A stretch of 64,000 bases of DNA from Antitrichia curtipendula (lineage: Eukaryota > Streptophyta > Bryopsida > Hypnales > Leucodontaceae), in assembly GCA_951230915.1 (NCBI GenBank), contig OX579635.1, positions 37,696,001 to 37,760,000 on the forward strand, read 5' to 3'. This document shows, in pieces, positions 12,126 through 24,414 of this stretch (position 1 is its first letter; every line of letters starts with the position of its first letter). The position numbers and the translations under genes were made by a program. The notes beneath the pieces were generated by a model. It saw only the letters and a program-made list of their open reading frames with translations. It did not search any database and was not told the origin of the DNA.

Positions 12126-13014
12126 ACCGTCCTCGCAATCAGTAATTTTCAACTGAGGGTCGGATAGGCATGTACTTAACTTATATATTAGAGGCTTTCA
12201 ATTATTTGAAAACTCAAGTTACTGTATCGATCTGTCTGGAAGACAATTGTCCGGAATTAATTGAACCTCGTGTATTTCAAGAAGTATTGAGAAGGTCATA
12301 CACAGGCTTTCTTTAATCCAATTTCATATCATGTTTTGATGAACACATACTATATATGTTCTTCGTGAATTCAGGCCCATGATACGAAATTTGGATCCAT
12401 CTGAATAATGGATTTCACAATATGATCAATAAAATTGGTGCCAGAAGCTTCAAACAGCACTGCGCGCGGACACTTTGTTTCCGGGAAAGCATGTAAAAGA
12501 AGCAGAACAATCAGCGAGACATCCTTACTAGCAGGACTGGACATAAAAATTATTTCCTTTTCTGGTAATGGGCAGAGACATAGAGCATTATCGTCTCCAG
12601 CTCCAAATGACAACTCATCTAATGATCTGCTAAAGCTCTCTGAGGACAATTTGCAATTCACATCATCAATTTTGTTAAATTGACAAAGTTCTGCTTGGTG
12701 TCAATACGGGGCCTTGTACACCATGCTCTGATACTCTTCATTGGTTCCCACCAAAGACCTCTTGTTTTTTATTAGTGACAGATCGAAACGTGTATCTATA
12801 TCTTTCCAAAGTAGTCTACAGAGCATTGTATTGATGTATGTCACTTTCTTTTCCACCTGAATTGCGTCAATTTAACAAAGTTGACGATTGTAACAGTATA
12901 ACAAAAAAAAAAATGCGTTCATTGATGAAGATACCTCTGGTTACCAGGAATGTTGAAATCTAAAGAGATTGGCACTTTCAGCATGCCTATTTGGAATTGC
13001 AGATCTATATATAC

Positions 13015-13085
13015 TGGCCCCAGTATTTATAGCTTTGAGCACTTGAATGTAACAATTTAGGCACTCTGAACTTGTGCCAATTTTA
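13015..13085. repeat. Dispersed intron-type repeat, copy B
   Basis: Contains AGCTTTGAGCACTTGAATGT, then AACAATTTAGGCACTCTGAA. Its closest relative by eye is the bHLH gene 2 intron segment at 57340-57425. Confidence 0.55.
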
Positions 13086-14280
13086 CCAAACCAGGTCTTC
13101 TGTATCAGATGTTGCTGTTTAGGTATACAAGCAATGTTAATGCCGCGTGAACCAGATTTTTAAAGTCGGTGCGCCCTTACTGATTAGAAACTCCAGCCTT
13201 CTGCAATGAGAGCATCGCCACTGTGGGCCGGTCATTTTGCGATGCCAAAGGTTGTTTGGCAGATTCAAGAAGAGCTTGTCTCTGCTCAGTCTTGACCATC
13301 TCTCACCGTCTCCCTGCTTGCAACTTTCTAAATTAACAAAACCCTGAAAATCTGTTGAAAATCTGGTGTGTATTCATTGCATTCGAGGCTCAAGTTCTTC
13401 AAAATCACTGTGCTGTGCTCATTCAGTTGGGCATGACAAGGCCAACCGCACAAAAAACAAGACATGATCACCACAAAATATGGCGGAATGTGGGTTCAGT
13501 CAAGAAGTGAGGGGGCTATGCATCCTACTGAAAGTTGTTTTTAGTAACAATGTCAAAACTAGGTAGTATACTTAAGGGGCATTTCACACTAAGTTACAAG
13601 TCCGGCAACTTTCTAAGTCTTGGTTCAAGGATGAATTCCAACTTTCTTGGGTTGTAGAAGGTGGATCAAAAAAATAGAAATGTGGGATTTGGGACTCATG
13701 AATAGTGTGAAAGTCAAAGTCCCAACTGTAAACCCTAAAATCCTATCTCTTGTTCAATATTTCACAGCAAATAAGTGCCCAAAAAATGAGTCAAAATGTC
13801 AAAAAGTCAATACCTTGTTGCTTGGCATTCTTAGGGACTTTTAGCATCAAAATTAGTTTCAACAAATTTTAAAAAAACAAAAATTGCAGCCAATGAGGAT
13901 GGTTTATATGGTGTTTTTATCCCAATTTCATATTCAAAACAACTGTTGGATTACCGTTTTGGCTAAACCCAATTTGACTTCTTGGTCCCACTTCCTTGGA
14001 GTCAAAACTTTCAAAAAGTGCTGGCATATAGGGTACTTTGGAGTGATGAGGAACTTGGGACAGAGTGTGAATTGTCCCTAACTCCCTAAATATTTGTCTC
14101 TCGTACTTTGACCCTCATGCCTAAAAAAGGCTGGAATATCCTTTCTCTCTATCTAAGTACTTACCTTCTCTACTGATTTATTGCATAACTTGGGATGTAG
14201 TGTACAGATGATGGAACATTCCACACTTCTACAAGAGATAATTTTCAGAGAAGCAGACAAATGGTCATGTCAAACAAGGC

Positions 14281-14589
14281 TTAAGGTAGGAGGCTCATAA
14301 ACCGACCGGGCTGTAAAACCGATCATGGTCCAGAGGTACATTTTATTTTCTTCCATGTACCAACAGTGTACATTTCAAGGGGTGGTCGCTTTTACTGACC
14401 ACTGGATTTCAACTTCAAAAATTCATAACTAATTCCACAAAGGTCCAAAAAAATATAAAACGACTTGGGTTAGATGCAAATTCCATTTTTCTTCCTACTA
14501 AAATTTACTGAAAATTGTTTCAAGTAGTTTAGCTTCTCCGAAATGGCAAACAACTCTTAGATGGTCGGTTTATGAGACTCCTACCTTAA
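14281..14589. mobile_element. MITE, GGTAG family, with intact TTAA flanks
   Basis: TTAA at both ends encloses terminal inverted repeats GGTAGGAGGCTCATAAACCG and its complement, one mismatch apart. The length is about 300 bp without an ORF. This is the best preserved copy of the family, and the interior closely matches the 7296-7600 copy. Confidence 0.85.
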
Positions 14590-14840
14590 TGCCATTCCTA
14601 GCATGTAGAAAAACATGGCCTGGTGGAGGATTTTAAAGTCACTCTGTCTTAATTTGACCCATCCCATGTTGTTTTGAATTATATCTTTTCCCCTTAGCTT
14701 GCAATAGATCAATATACTTGTTTCTGATGTGCAAAATGAAACAAAAACAAAACAAAACAACTTGCATGCAAAAATTCAATGATAAGAAGCTGCTCAAACA
14801 GCTTGACTCACAAGTATGATCGAGAGCTGGCTAGCTCACA

Positions 14841-15082
14841 GGAAGATTTCGTGGCGTTAGCCCCTGGGGCTAAAGTTTGGAGGGGTCTAAACTGCCCTAC
14901 TTTAGACCCAAGGCTTAATTCCGCATAAACTTTAGCCCAGCCAAGGTGGAACATTTTGGGGTCTAAAGTAGTGTGAAAAAAGATCGTCCGAGATTTTTCA
15001 AACACTGTGTACAAGGGGTCTAAACTCTAAAGTGGGGGCTATTCCCCAAAGGATTAGCCCCGGTTAATGTCACAAAATCTTC
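14841..15082. mobile_element. Inverted-repeat element GAAGATTT, copy 1
   Basis: About 242 bp, starting GAAGATTTCGTGGCGTTAGC and ending in the imperfect complement GGTTAATGTCACAAAATCTTC. The interior is rich in GGGGTCTAAA motifs. It is flanked by CAG and CTG. No ORF. A second copy in the opposite orientation begins 300 bases downstream. Confidence 0.75.
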
Positions 15083-15382
15083 CTGTGTAACTACAAGTTG
15101 TTTCCATTAATTAAAGCTGCGACGTCGTGACTCATATGAAACGCAAGGCTTGGTCCTTACCTTAGAGGGATAAAATCGTCAAAGGGAGAAAGTGCAAAGA
15201 AGCTAGCTAACTTGCAACTATTACGCTTCGACTGCACTAGATCAAAAACCACTGCCCTTGTTGAATATATTTGAGTGCTTATACATATTAGCAGCATCAG
15301 TCAGATGCTCTTCTACATACCTTTCGTTGTCTTTTTTGCAATTGCAAGTGAAGGCACTCAAATCACCTTCCTGTACTTGGCA

Positions 15383-15621
15383 GAAGACAATCTCATGATG
15401 TTAACCAGGGCTAATCCTTTGAGAAATAGCCCCCACTTTAGACCCCTTGTACACAGTGTTTGAAAAATCTCGGGAGTTCTTTTTTCACACTACTTTAGAC
15501 CCCAAAATATCCCACCTTGGCCAGGCTAAAGTTCATGCGGGGTTAAGCCTTGGGGTCTAAAGTGGGGCAGTTTAGCCCCCCCTCCCAACTTTAGCTTAGG
15601 GGCTAACGCCACGAAATCTTC
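15383..15621. mobile_element. Inverted-repeat element GAAGATTT, copy 2, opposite orientation
   Basis: The reverse complement matches copy 1 almost end to end, including the TGTACACAGTGTTTGAAAAA block and the terminus GCTAACGCCACGAAATCTTC. The two copies face each other across a 300-bp spacer, so the whole 14841-15621 region could form a large cruciform or hairpin transcript. Confidence 0.75.
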
Positions 15622-15639
15622 TCAGCAACCACAACCCAA

Positions 15640-15765
15640 ATCCTTTCACCCCACAATACCTAACCCCTAAACCTAGATGTTCTAAAACCCCTAAACCCAT
15701 ACCCACAACTATAGTCACAACCTCTAAACTGTACACTTTTCACCTAAACTCTAAACTACAAACAT
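15640..15765. repeat. Degenerate telomere-like CCCTAAA tract
   Basis: Irregular repeats of CCCTAAACC and CCTCTAAACT. These look like a decayed interstitial copy of the plant telomere repeat. Similar tracts occur near 23440-23520 and 41550-41580. Confidence 0.6.
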
Positions 15766-15769
15766 CATT

Positions 15770-17100
15770 CTTGATTTTGGGCCATAGATTCTTTGGCCCA
15801 TGTCTTCATTAGCAGAACTTGCCAAAACCAGCCAAAAATTCCAACCCTAGCAACTCCTTCTCCAATCTCCATCCCTAAAACCGAAGCCCAGAACCCATGG
15901 CCTTGCTCAATGGCCACCTCTAGCAATAAGCTACAAAACCCTAAACTAAATCCAAAACTGAAACTATAGCCCTCCGTCCATTCAACATTGCCGAGCATAC
16001 TTCGAAAATGCCTGTGCAACCATGCAAGCACATACAAGACTCAAAACCCAAAAAAACAAACCAGAAATGCAACAATTGCCAAATAATTGGACTAAGCATA
16101 TGGAGATGACATAAAAGCTTCTCCCTAAATTCTAAACTGGTCGGGTGTCTCCTATTTGCAGGACCTCCAACAGGCGTGTGTATGGTGTATTCCAAAGAAA
16201 TGGCGTGGCGTGGCACAAAATCCAACAATGCCAGAAGGAGTGAGGTCTGCAGGACCTTGTACACGTGGGCAGTCAGAGTTGGAGGTGCATTCCGCATGCA
16301 CAAAGTCAAGTCTGTAGCAGCTCACAAGCGCCCGGTTAGGGTGTATTTCCAAACTTTGACGTGCATTCCAGAAAATGACGTGCATTCCCAATGGAAAAGG
16401 TATACCGGTGCACCCCAAGTGTTAAAAGGTGTACCGGTGTAGCCCAGAATGCAACGCATTCCAGTGACTGCGATCTATAGAAAGTAAAGGTCCCTTCTAA
16501 GCACCCCAAATGGAATCCCCACGTATGCCATTCCAAGCTCCAAATAGAAGGACATAGAAAAAAGATTAAAACAAAAGGCAAGCATTCCAATGGAATCCCC
16601 ACGTAGGAAATGCGAGACCTAAACATGAATTTGGTGACCCTCTGAAGGTCCAGTCCATCCAAAAAAGCTCAAAAAATGGATCTTACGCTTTGACATATAT
16701 CAGGTCCATTGCACAAATGCTCTTGGTAGGAGCGCAAGGAGTGCATCCATCACACCATGATGTCAACCCAATTTTTTTTATAAAAACCATAGTGTTGAAA
16801 ATATGCCCCTTGTAGCTTTTTATGTAAAAATACGGTCAACTTAAATGTAATAATTAAGGTAAATAGCCCCACATCAAAGACCTTCTTAACTCAGGTGTAT
16901 ACTTTAAATAACAAAGAGTGATCTCTCCGAGGAGAATGCATTCAAAAAAAGCTCTTCAGTGATACGGTCAAGTGCCGTACCTGAGGACAACGACAGTACT
17001 AGAAAATTTAGGAATCCACCCAAAAGTGACCTGCACATCCCAGCACGACATCCAGCTAAATTCACTTCACCAAAAATAAAACAGAAAAGGGGAAATGATC
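15770..17100. other. No recognised gene
   Basis: Overlapping ORFs of 88-122 codons on both strands (15941-16662) match nothing I recognise. They coincide with a region where GTGCATTCCA-type words recur, so repeat structure explains the open frames. Confidence 0.5.
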
Positions 17101-17129
17101 ACAACGGTTTAGGAAAGAACGGCTCACCT

Positions 17130-17860
17130 CAATAAAATTTAGGGGTCACCCAGAAGATTGCAAATTTGACATGCCCGTCTTCCTTTATGACATCAACTTT
17201 ACAAGTCTACCTTCTACAAATCAAAGATTGTAGTTGTAGCAGATCCGCAACATCCAAATCTGCAAGTGCGTCTTCTCGGAGGTTGTTGGGGATCGGAGTC
17301 TCCAACTACCACGATTTCCCAAAGACGTCCATGCTTGAGTCAAATGCTTGGAGGTTGCGCTTATGCTTCCTCGATGCAGACATTTTCTTAACCATGCTTG
17401 ATATAGCAATCTCCACGTCGGGCACGCTTGAGCGAGCGCCGCCATCTGCACAAACACATCCACATAAGATTGGGCTTTACAAGAAACATTTGAAATCACC
17501 GGCAGCAGGCGGAGCAAAGCTGTGTAGTCCACATGACGGTGATCAAAGCGGCATCCACGATGCAAATAGTGAACGATACGTCTCTAAGTTGGCGCCACTT
17601 GCTTGAATCAGCTTTCCCTTCAGGGAGTTAGATGATATGAACTTCTTCCTTAAAATTGTTCACGCGCTCCAGTTTCTTACACATGTATTGCTTGTCTCCG
17701 GCCTCTTAAAAATCCAAGGGCCAATCCAAAAGATCTTTTATCTCTATTGTAAATTTGAGCACGTCCAACGTCGTAGCACCTCTAACGTTGACCTTTCTGA
17801 AGTACTCCACATTGTTAGACTCCGCCTCCAAAGTTCACAACGTGACCCTCTTGGGACCTA
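17130..17860 (-). pseudogene. Broken minus-strand coding relic, family not recognised
   Basis: Read from 17860 down to 17130, successive stretches look coding but switch frame and carry stops. The first has VEYFRKVNVRGATTLDVLKF, the second HVDYTALLRLLPVI followed by SYVDVFVQMAALA and CPTWRLLYQ, and the third RKHKRNLQAFD and NNLREDALADLDVADLLQ. At least three stop codons and two frame changes interrupt it. The amphipathic, compositionally ordinary segments look like true former exons and not chance. I cannot assign a function. Confidence 0.45.
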
Positions 17861-17889
17861 TAAAGTTATCCCCAAGCAGTTTGCATCCT

Positions 17890-19910
17890 AACCCATAACC
17901 CCAACCCTACAGCAAATATGTTGTTTGTTTTCAAAACTGTGTAACCAAACTCTGTCCTTTCCAATTGCAACCCTAAGGTAGATTATCCAGAACATTCATA
18001 ACACATTTCGTGACACATCAAGCATAAGCATAAACATCAAAAGTAGGAACTGCAATCCAAACCCTAACTCATCCAAGATGGCAAAGTATAGAAGTGATGC
18101 TTGTTCCAAATTGCGATGACATCATGTAACTCTCATCCGGTAGAAACGTATTTCATCCCATTTCATTTCATGACTAGATCTACTCCATCATTACCAAATA
18201 ATAAACTAGAAACTGGATCCCCAGCCTTGGATTACTTATACTGTTCAGAAAGTTATACATTACATTTTTGTATAGAATTTTTTTTTTTTTTTTTTTTTGG
18301 CAAGGCTATTGTAGAATTAAAAAACAAACTAAAAACTACTATCTTTTCATACCCTTCTCTATTTATACAAACCTCCAATGCATTATGATGGTACTACTTT
18401 AATTCAAAGCTGGCCATATCTAAAATTTAGGATCACCTTATTTAATACCAGCCTTCATTCGATTGCACGTCTCCAACTAAATAAATGGGAGTGCATCTCC
18501 CGGGCCATAGAAGCTTTGCCAAGAAAATGTAACAATTTGGCTCTACTTTGAAGACTAATACTTGCTAATATGGTTATTAGTGGTCTACAAACGAATCCTA
18601 GTACACGGATACATTCAAATTATTTTTGTGAATTTCACAATGTAACTGTAGGATCTCACAAAATTATCAATTGCGCAATACTTTACAAAGTTTTATCAAA
18701 ATTTAGTCATGGCGTTATCTCAAGCTTATAATAAATAAATTTCAAGCAAAAAGAGGTCCAAAAGGGAGCAACAGTCTTCAAAAGTAATTTTTTTTTCCAA
18801 TTACATATTCTCCAAAGTTATAAATTTTAGTTTCATGTAAAGGAATGTAAGCTTATTGTGTCTGGTAGTTAGGGTTGGCATTCCTTGCCATAGAATTATT
18901 TGAAGTTAGCAAGTGTGATTTGAGAGATGCCTAAAAATAAAAAGATTCATTTTTCCATACAATTAAAAAGTCTCAACAATTTTGGCATTCCTACTAATCT
19001 ATAACTTGAAATTTACTTTTGTTTTTTCTAATGATCTGTATATTATTGCTCCTATCTAAATTTCCATTCTTCTCTTCTTTGGATGAAATTGACTCATTTT
19101 CATCCAATATTACTCCTAAATTTCATCCACTAATATCTTTCTTGTTTTAAGTCGGTTTTTTACGTATTTTATATTTTCGGAAACCCCTAAACCTCTTATA
19201 TCAGATCCTAAATTTGAATTGAACCTGACTATAAGTTTTATTATTTTAACATATTTCTAGTTTCGGTCTTCATTAGCTTTGCTAATTAAACATTAAAACA
19301 AAATAAAATAGGAAGGTTTAGGATTATACCTCAGTGTACGGCTCATCGTAGTGGTGTCTTTGAGCCTCCTCCAAATTCTCCGCTTGAGCCATGTTTTTGT
19401 TTTTTTATTATAAGTTTTGATGTTTTTTACAAACTTTTGGGCAAGCCAAAGTCAACTAATTTTCTATCTTTCTAATCTTTCCTTTCTCCCTTTTATCCCC
19501 CAAGACTATCTATCCTATTTTGTTTTTTCCTAACCATTGACTCTAAGTACTTAAGAATTTTCTAACACCTATTCTATATTTTTTGTTGACTATTTTGCCG
19601 CTAATCCTTCTTCCAATGATCTTTGGTTATTTTTTTAAAGAGTTTCTTGTGTACCTTCCTACTTCTTCTTCCTACTGATCCTTCTTGCTTCTCTCAAATC
19701 TCATCATTCTCATTCTCTAAGTTGTTTGATAGTTCTAATTGGTACATAAAGAATTGAGTGTTTGGAAGGTGTTGACGTTGCATAGAACTTCTTTTATCTC
19801 CCTTCCTCCCTCTAATTTGGGTCTAACTTCTCTCTTTTCCAATGCTAATTTGTAGTTTTTAGCAATTAGGGACTAAACTAGCAAAAAATCAAAGTTTTAA
19901 AGGACTAGGA
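17890..19910. other. No recognised gene
   Basis: AT-rich sequence with an uninterrupted T tract at about 18280-18298 and C/T-rich stretches around 19440-19860. Nothing codes convincingly. Confidence 0.5.
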
Positions 19911-19915
19911 AGAAT

Positions 19916-20550
19916 TTGTGGCCTGACAAAAGCTGCCTGACGGGCTGGAGCGGCAGGTGCCTCTCAATGCTCTGTCCGCTGGCAGGGAAGCCCATGGAAG
20001 GGGGTCCGCTTGGCGGACTAGCCTACAACTGGGGGGAGCTTCTTAGCCTGGCCAACTGGCCGAGAGCTCAACCCCCACCCCGACTGAGTCGGGGGATCAA
20101 TGCCCCAGCTCAGCTCGGGTCCCTACTGACTGGGTGGGGGGATGATTGCCTCGTCCCAGTGGCTCCCGATTGGATAAGCGGATTAATGCCCCGTCCCAAC
20201 GGGCTCCCCTTGGGCTGGGCGGGGGTTAATGCCCCGTCCTTGCCTAGGGGAGGGCCGGCCCTTGGCAGGTATGGAATGCCAAAAAGGCCACATACTGCAC
20301 ATCAGGGTACCTCGGAAAAGATTCTCAGTGCCCCGGGGAAGATGCCATGTATCCTAGGGAAGATTCTCCCGACCCAACAAACTTGACAGGTATGGTTTTG
20401 GATCCAAATACCTACGTATCTGTACACATATTTATACGGATTCTTGTATTTATTTATACCAAAGTATTTTTTGGTCTGCCTTATGAGCCATCGTGATCGT
20501 CCGTCTTCATTGTGACCGTTCGTCTTTGGTGAGCAAGCTTAGGGTTTGGC
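19916..20550 (+). repeat. Left copy of long inverted repeat bounding the integrase-HECT unit
   Basis: The inner 300 bases (20255-20550) match the reverse complement of 32033-32300 closely, from GGAATGCCAAAAAGGCCACA through GTATTTTTTGGTCTGC to AAGCTTAGGGTTTGGC. The outer GC-rich part (19916-20250) has degenerate internal repeats (CCCCGTCCC, TTAATGCCCCGTCC) and is only partly shared with the right copy. GC content is far above the surroundings. It may be a long terminal inverted repeat of one element, or two LTR-like fragments that inserted in opposite directions. Confidence 0.7.
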
Positions 20551-20960
20551 TCATGGTGCCAAACGACCTCCGGTTGGACCTATAGCGATTTCGTCAAAAG
20601 CACTCAAACAGATTTAGAAATTTGGAATGCAAAAGCATGGCGGGATGTTACCCTAAAACAGAGAGAATTTGCGCTGGGTGAATGGAGAAGATATGTTGAG
20701 TACCTGTAGGTGTATGGCGACCAATGGATTGATCGATCGAGGTGCAAAAATTGAGGTACTGGAGATGGAGGAAATGGAATGTGAAGCAATGAAGAAGCAT
20801 TTGTTATACATATTTGTTATTCCCATATTTGTTATACAGAATTAAGTATCGCATTTATTGCTTCTGAGTTATTGTAGAATGACAATTAGACTTGTGAAGT
20901 TGTTTGCTTTTTGCTTGGTTTAATTAATCACTTACTCAAATTTTTTCTCTTTCCCTAGTG

Positions 20961-22080
20961 ATGGAAGGCATGGAGCTACCAATAAATTTGGTGGACTATG
21001 TTCAGAGCATGTTGAGCGAAAGAGTTCCGCTTAAAAAGATTGCTGCGGCCTTGAATATCTCAGATCCAAGGAGGCTTAAGAGGCTCATGACAAAGGCATT
21101 AGGTCAAAAATTTAGAGTGTTTGACAAGTTCACAATTGAAGAGCTCTCCAACAAGATCTAAGCTTTCTTCCCTATTCGAGAGCATGGAGCCAATTGGGGT
21201 ATTCTCCATGTGAAAGCAACCTTGGGACGTTTACGTGTTAGGCCTCCAAGAAGGAACATTGCAAGAGCATTGCAAGTATTATCAGGTGTTGCATTGCAAG
21301 TATTATCAGTCTTTATTTATTTTTTGTTTCATTCTTTTAATCTTCATAATATATCCTTATTACAAATATTTGAAATTTTAACAATGTGGTGAATTTTATA
21401 GGAGCTCATTATAAAAGGAGGCTTTGAGGGCTTCCGTTAACTCGGCAACAATACAATGTCACAGTGCCTATGGCACTATGGCATATTGACTGTGAGTTCA
21501 ATCTATATTTTCTAATTTATCTGTTTAAATTATTCTCCTTTTTTATGTCATGTTTTGTTTCAAGTTTTGACTTCACTATTCTAAACGGGTTTTTTCTGTA
21601 TTTGCAGCATATGATAAACTCACAATGTATGGCTTGCGCATTCATGGATGCATTAGTGGTGCATCACATTATGTATTGTACGCACATGTTGCTGCAGATA
21701 AAACTCAAGAAACCATTTTTGAACCATTTAGAGCAGCTGTGCAGAAGTTTGGCACCCCTTTACGAGTTCGTTCTGATTTTGCAGCAAAACATGTTCTCAT
21801 TCGTGACTACATGGAAGAGGCACGCATGGACACAAGAAACCCTTTCCTAGTTGGTTCTTCAATTTATAACAATGATCTAAAGAGTAATTCATCTCATCTT
21901 TGTTGTGCATTTTCAGGTGGACTACACATGTGCAAAATATGCATATTGCTGATGATCTTCAATATATGGGGACTCAGGATTTAGGACCCCCCGGTCTACA
22001 GACATGGAGGACTTGTCGCCAAGCTCCAGAGCCAACATTATATCAAATTCCATGTTTGCCATGTGGATTATCTACCTTAA
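20961..22080 (+). pseudogene. DDE integrase-core transposase, decayed
   Basis: An N-terminal segment with a helix-turn-helix look (VPLKKIAAALNIS) is followed by HGANWGILHVKATLGRLRV and RPPRRNIARAL, then the catalytic core: MALWHIDS (first Asp), DKLTMYGLRIHGCISGASHY, and FGTPLRVRSDFAAKH (second Asp). An intron at 21492-21607 is exact (codon TCA restored across it). Another probably lies near 21887-21913. The third acidic residue is not clearly placed. In-frame stops occur at 21159-21161 (TAA after SNKI) and 21425-21427 (TGA). The order and motifs match the integrase-core proteins common in fish and other eukaryotic transposons. Because of the stops it is probably inactive. Confidence 0.75.
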
Positions 22081-23429
22081 GAGAGTTAGCATATGCAAGA
22101 GGGAGAGTAGGAAAAGATAGTCTACAATGCTTTCATTTGCATTTTTTTTTGTCTTATTATTGTCACCTAGCTCACGAAAGTCACTTGTATGTGAACCAGG
22201 TCAACATTCTAGACCATTCCAACTAGAGCAGAGATGCTTATGTACTCTTAGTAGAATTAGCACATACGGCTGAAGATTTATCAGAATTTGATAGCTAACA
22301 TGCATGACTGAAGAACTTTGAACTTTGAACTTATAACTTGAGTGAGACAAATCTTGTGCAGATCCATGAGCTCTATACAGGTGTGTTTATTTCGTAATTT
22401 TCTTGGTTCAGCCTTATCAAATTATTGTCTTATTTTAATTCGTTGTGCTATTGAACTTAGGCTTGAATGAACTATTGAATTGTGTATTTTGGCAGGCTGT
22501 AGAAGTGCTATGGACTCCTACCAAAGGATTTGCAATCACTTTCATTCCATACTTTGAAAAAGATGCATCAATTTGTACTGTACAGATTGGACTTTGATAA
22601 CTAACTTTAACCTGCAAATTCTAGAAGGACCCTAAACCTGCAAATTCCTGAAGGCAAACAATGGATAACTAATTGCAAAGGAAGATTCAAAATTCAATGA
22701 CAATATAATGTCTCCATTGTATTTTCAAGTTGGGATTCAAGCGCCATACAATACTATCAGTCCACTTAGAAATCTCTTATTCGCTACATTTTCTGTTTAG
22801 ATAGGATTGATTCTTCAAATGCTGTGAATTTGGTGGGCAAAAAATGTGCACAACACAAAAATCTACCCAAACAAAAAGTTCATAAGAAACTGGCAGTAAT
22901 TTCCTGAACTAATGAAGCACTTCAGCATCTTCAATTTTGAAGTGAGTCAGTCAAACAATGTATGTGGTAGAAACAAGCCAGCTCCCTCTTTCGAAAAGTA
23001 ATCACAAGTAAACTCAGATAAGCAGGGATGGTAGCATACCTCGACAATTGTCGCTTCTTCATGAGTTTGGTGTCAATCACAACACAGATGACATCAACAA
23101 TTCTTTTTTCCTTAACTTCTTTAATATGCCTAAAAAATAGGTCTCCACAACGTATCAGAATGACAACGTCTCTTACAAACAGAGGAAGTAATTTTAATTC
23201 TAATTATGACACCTCTAATATAGAAAATGAAGGACCCCACTTAAATGACCAGAAAAGCCCTCCCCGTTTGCCACATAACCATCATCAGCTTAACTTAGTT
23301 CTTCCAACTCTCCAAATGTAAATAACATTTGGCAACATTTGCTTCTACTAAATTCTACAAATATGTATCTATGAATACCTGTAGGAGAGTTGCTTGTAGG
23401 TGCTGCTTGTTCATTTATCCAAGGGAACC

Positions 23430-23525
23430 CTACATAAATCCTAAAACCTACTCTAAACCCTAAATCCTAAAACCTAAAACCTAAAACCTAACCCTAGTAA
23501 AAATCGTAAAACCTAAAACAAACGT
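23430..23525. repeat. Degenerate telomere-like CCTAAAA tract
   Basis: Irregular repeats of CCTAAAACCTA and CTCTAAACCCTAAAT, resembling decayed plant telomere repeat. Confidence 0.55.
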
Positions 23526-23582
23526 TCAGATGGCAATCATTGATTTTTTTAACTCGTTAAATTAAAAACATTTAAAAAACAA

Positions 23583-23690
23583 ATTGGTTTCCTATCTAAC
23601 AAATTGGTTTTATACCTAATTAATTGGTTTCATATCTAACAACTTGGTTTCATATCTAACAACTTGGTTTCATATCTAAATAATTTGGTA
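23583..23690. repeat. Tandem array, about 20-bp unit
   Basis: About five copies of TTGGTTT(C/T)ATATCTAACAA with small changes. It is followed within 110 bases by the AAATGATCTA array. Confidence 0.85.
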
Positions 23691-23800
23691 TCCAAATAAG
23701 CAAATTTTTTGAAGTCTATAATTCCACTAAATACTATTTTTTATTTTCAATCAATTATGAGTCCAATGTTCACAATGTATATGAGTCATTGTCTACTTGG

Positions 23801-24042
23801 AATGATCAAAATGATCAAAATGATCTAAAATGATCTAAATGATCTAAAATGATCTAAATGATCTAAAATGATCTAAATGATCTAAAGTGATCTAAATGAT
23901 CTAAAGTGATCTAAAATGATCTAAAATGATCTAAAATGATCTAAATGATTTAAAATAACTAAATGATCTAAATGATCTAAAGAACTAAATGATCTAAAGA
24001 ACTAAAGAACTAAATGATAATTATCTAAATGATCTAAATAAC
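23801..24042. repeat. Minisatellite, AAATGATCTA units
   Basis: More than 20 units of (A)AATGATCTA, alternating 9- and 10-bp forms, with late variants (AAAGTGATCT, AAGAACTAAATG) at the right edge. The GATC in each unit makes it rich in Sau3AI-type sites. Non-coding. Confidence 0.95.
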
Positions 24043-24414
24043 TTCAATTGAGCCTACTACTTGACAGTATGAACAGGGCCAGCATGACAATTGCTACTAC
24101 CGTATGAACAGGGCTATATTCTTGATCTTGATTTTTGAACTAAAGGAGGTAGGTGACTAAGACCTCCGAAGCATTGCAAAGGGTTTGCATCGCGAAGGGT
24201 TTGCTGGTTGCATCACGGTATCCAGGTATGTGAACTTGTCTTTACTTTTTCTTCATGTCACCTTGCGTTCTGTAGCCAAGCATCCTGTAGCCAAGCAAGC
24301 AATTGTTCAAATTACTTTTGTGGGATCTTGATAGTGAGAAGTGCAAACCATGTAAGTCTGAAAATGGAATTTTAAGAGGAGCCAACAACAAGGGTCCGCA
24401 CAATAGTCTTTCCC

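Larger units (their letters stand above)
11790..14280. other. No intact gene; possible remains of the bHLH copy
   Basis: An 82-codon ORF at 12435-12683 on + and a 96-codon ORF opposite it resemble no family I know. Two copies of a dispersed repeat (12055 and 13015) also occur in introns of bHLH gene 2. A short block at 13428-13450 (GGGCATGACAAGGCC) resembles the sequence before the bHLH basic region of gene 2, but is too short to call. Confidence 0.4.
22227..24300. other. Spacer between integrase and HECT genes, with repeats
   Basis: No gene recognised. The stretch holds a telomere-like tract (23430-23525), a 20-bp tandem array (23583-23690) and a 10-bp array (23801-24042), listed separately. 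Confidence 0.5.

Noticed and set aside
15941..16662. Cluster of overlapping 88-122-codon ORFs on both strands
   Set aside because: No family resemblance, and opposing frames are equally open over recurrent words, so chance and repeat structure explain them.
23801..24042. AAATGATCTA array as a CRISPR array
   Set aside because: The units are contiguous 9-10-bp repeats without spacers, in plant nuclear DNA. It is a minisatellite.
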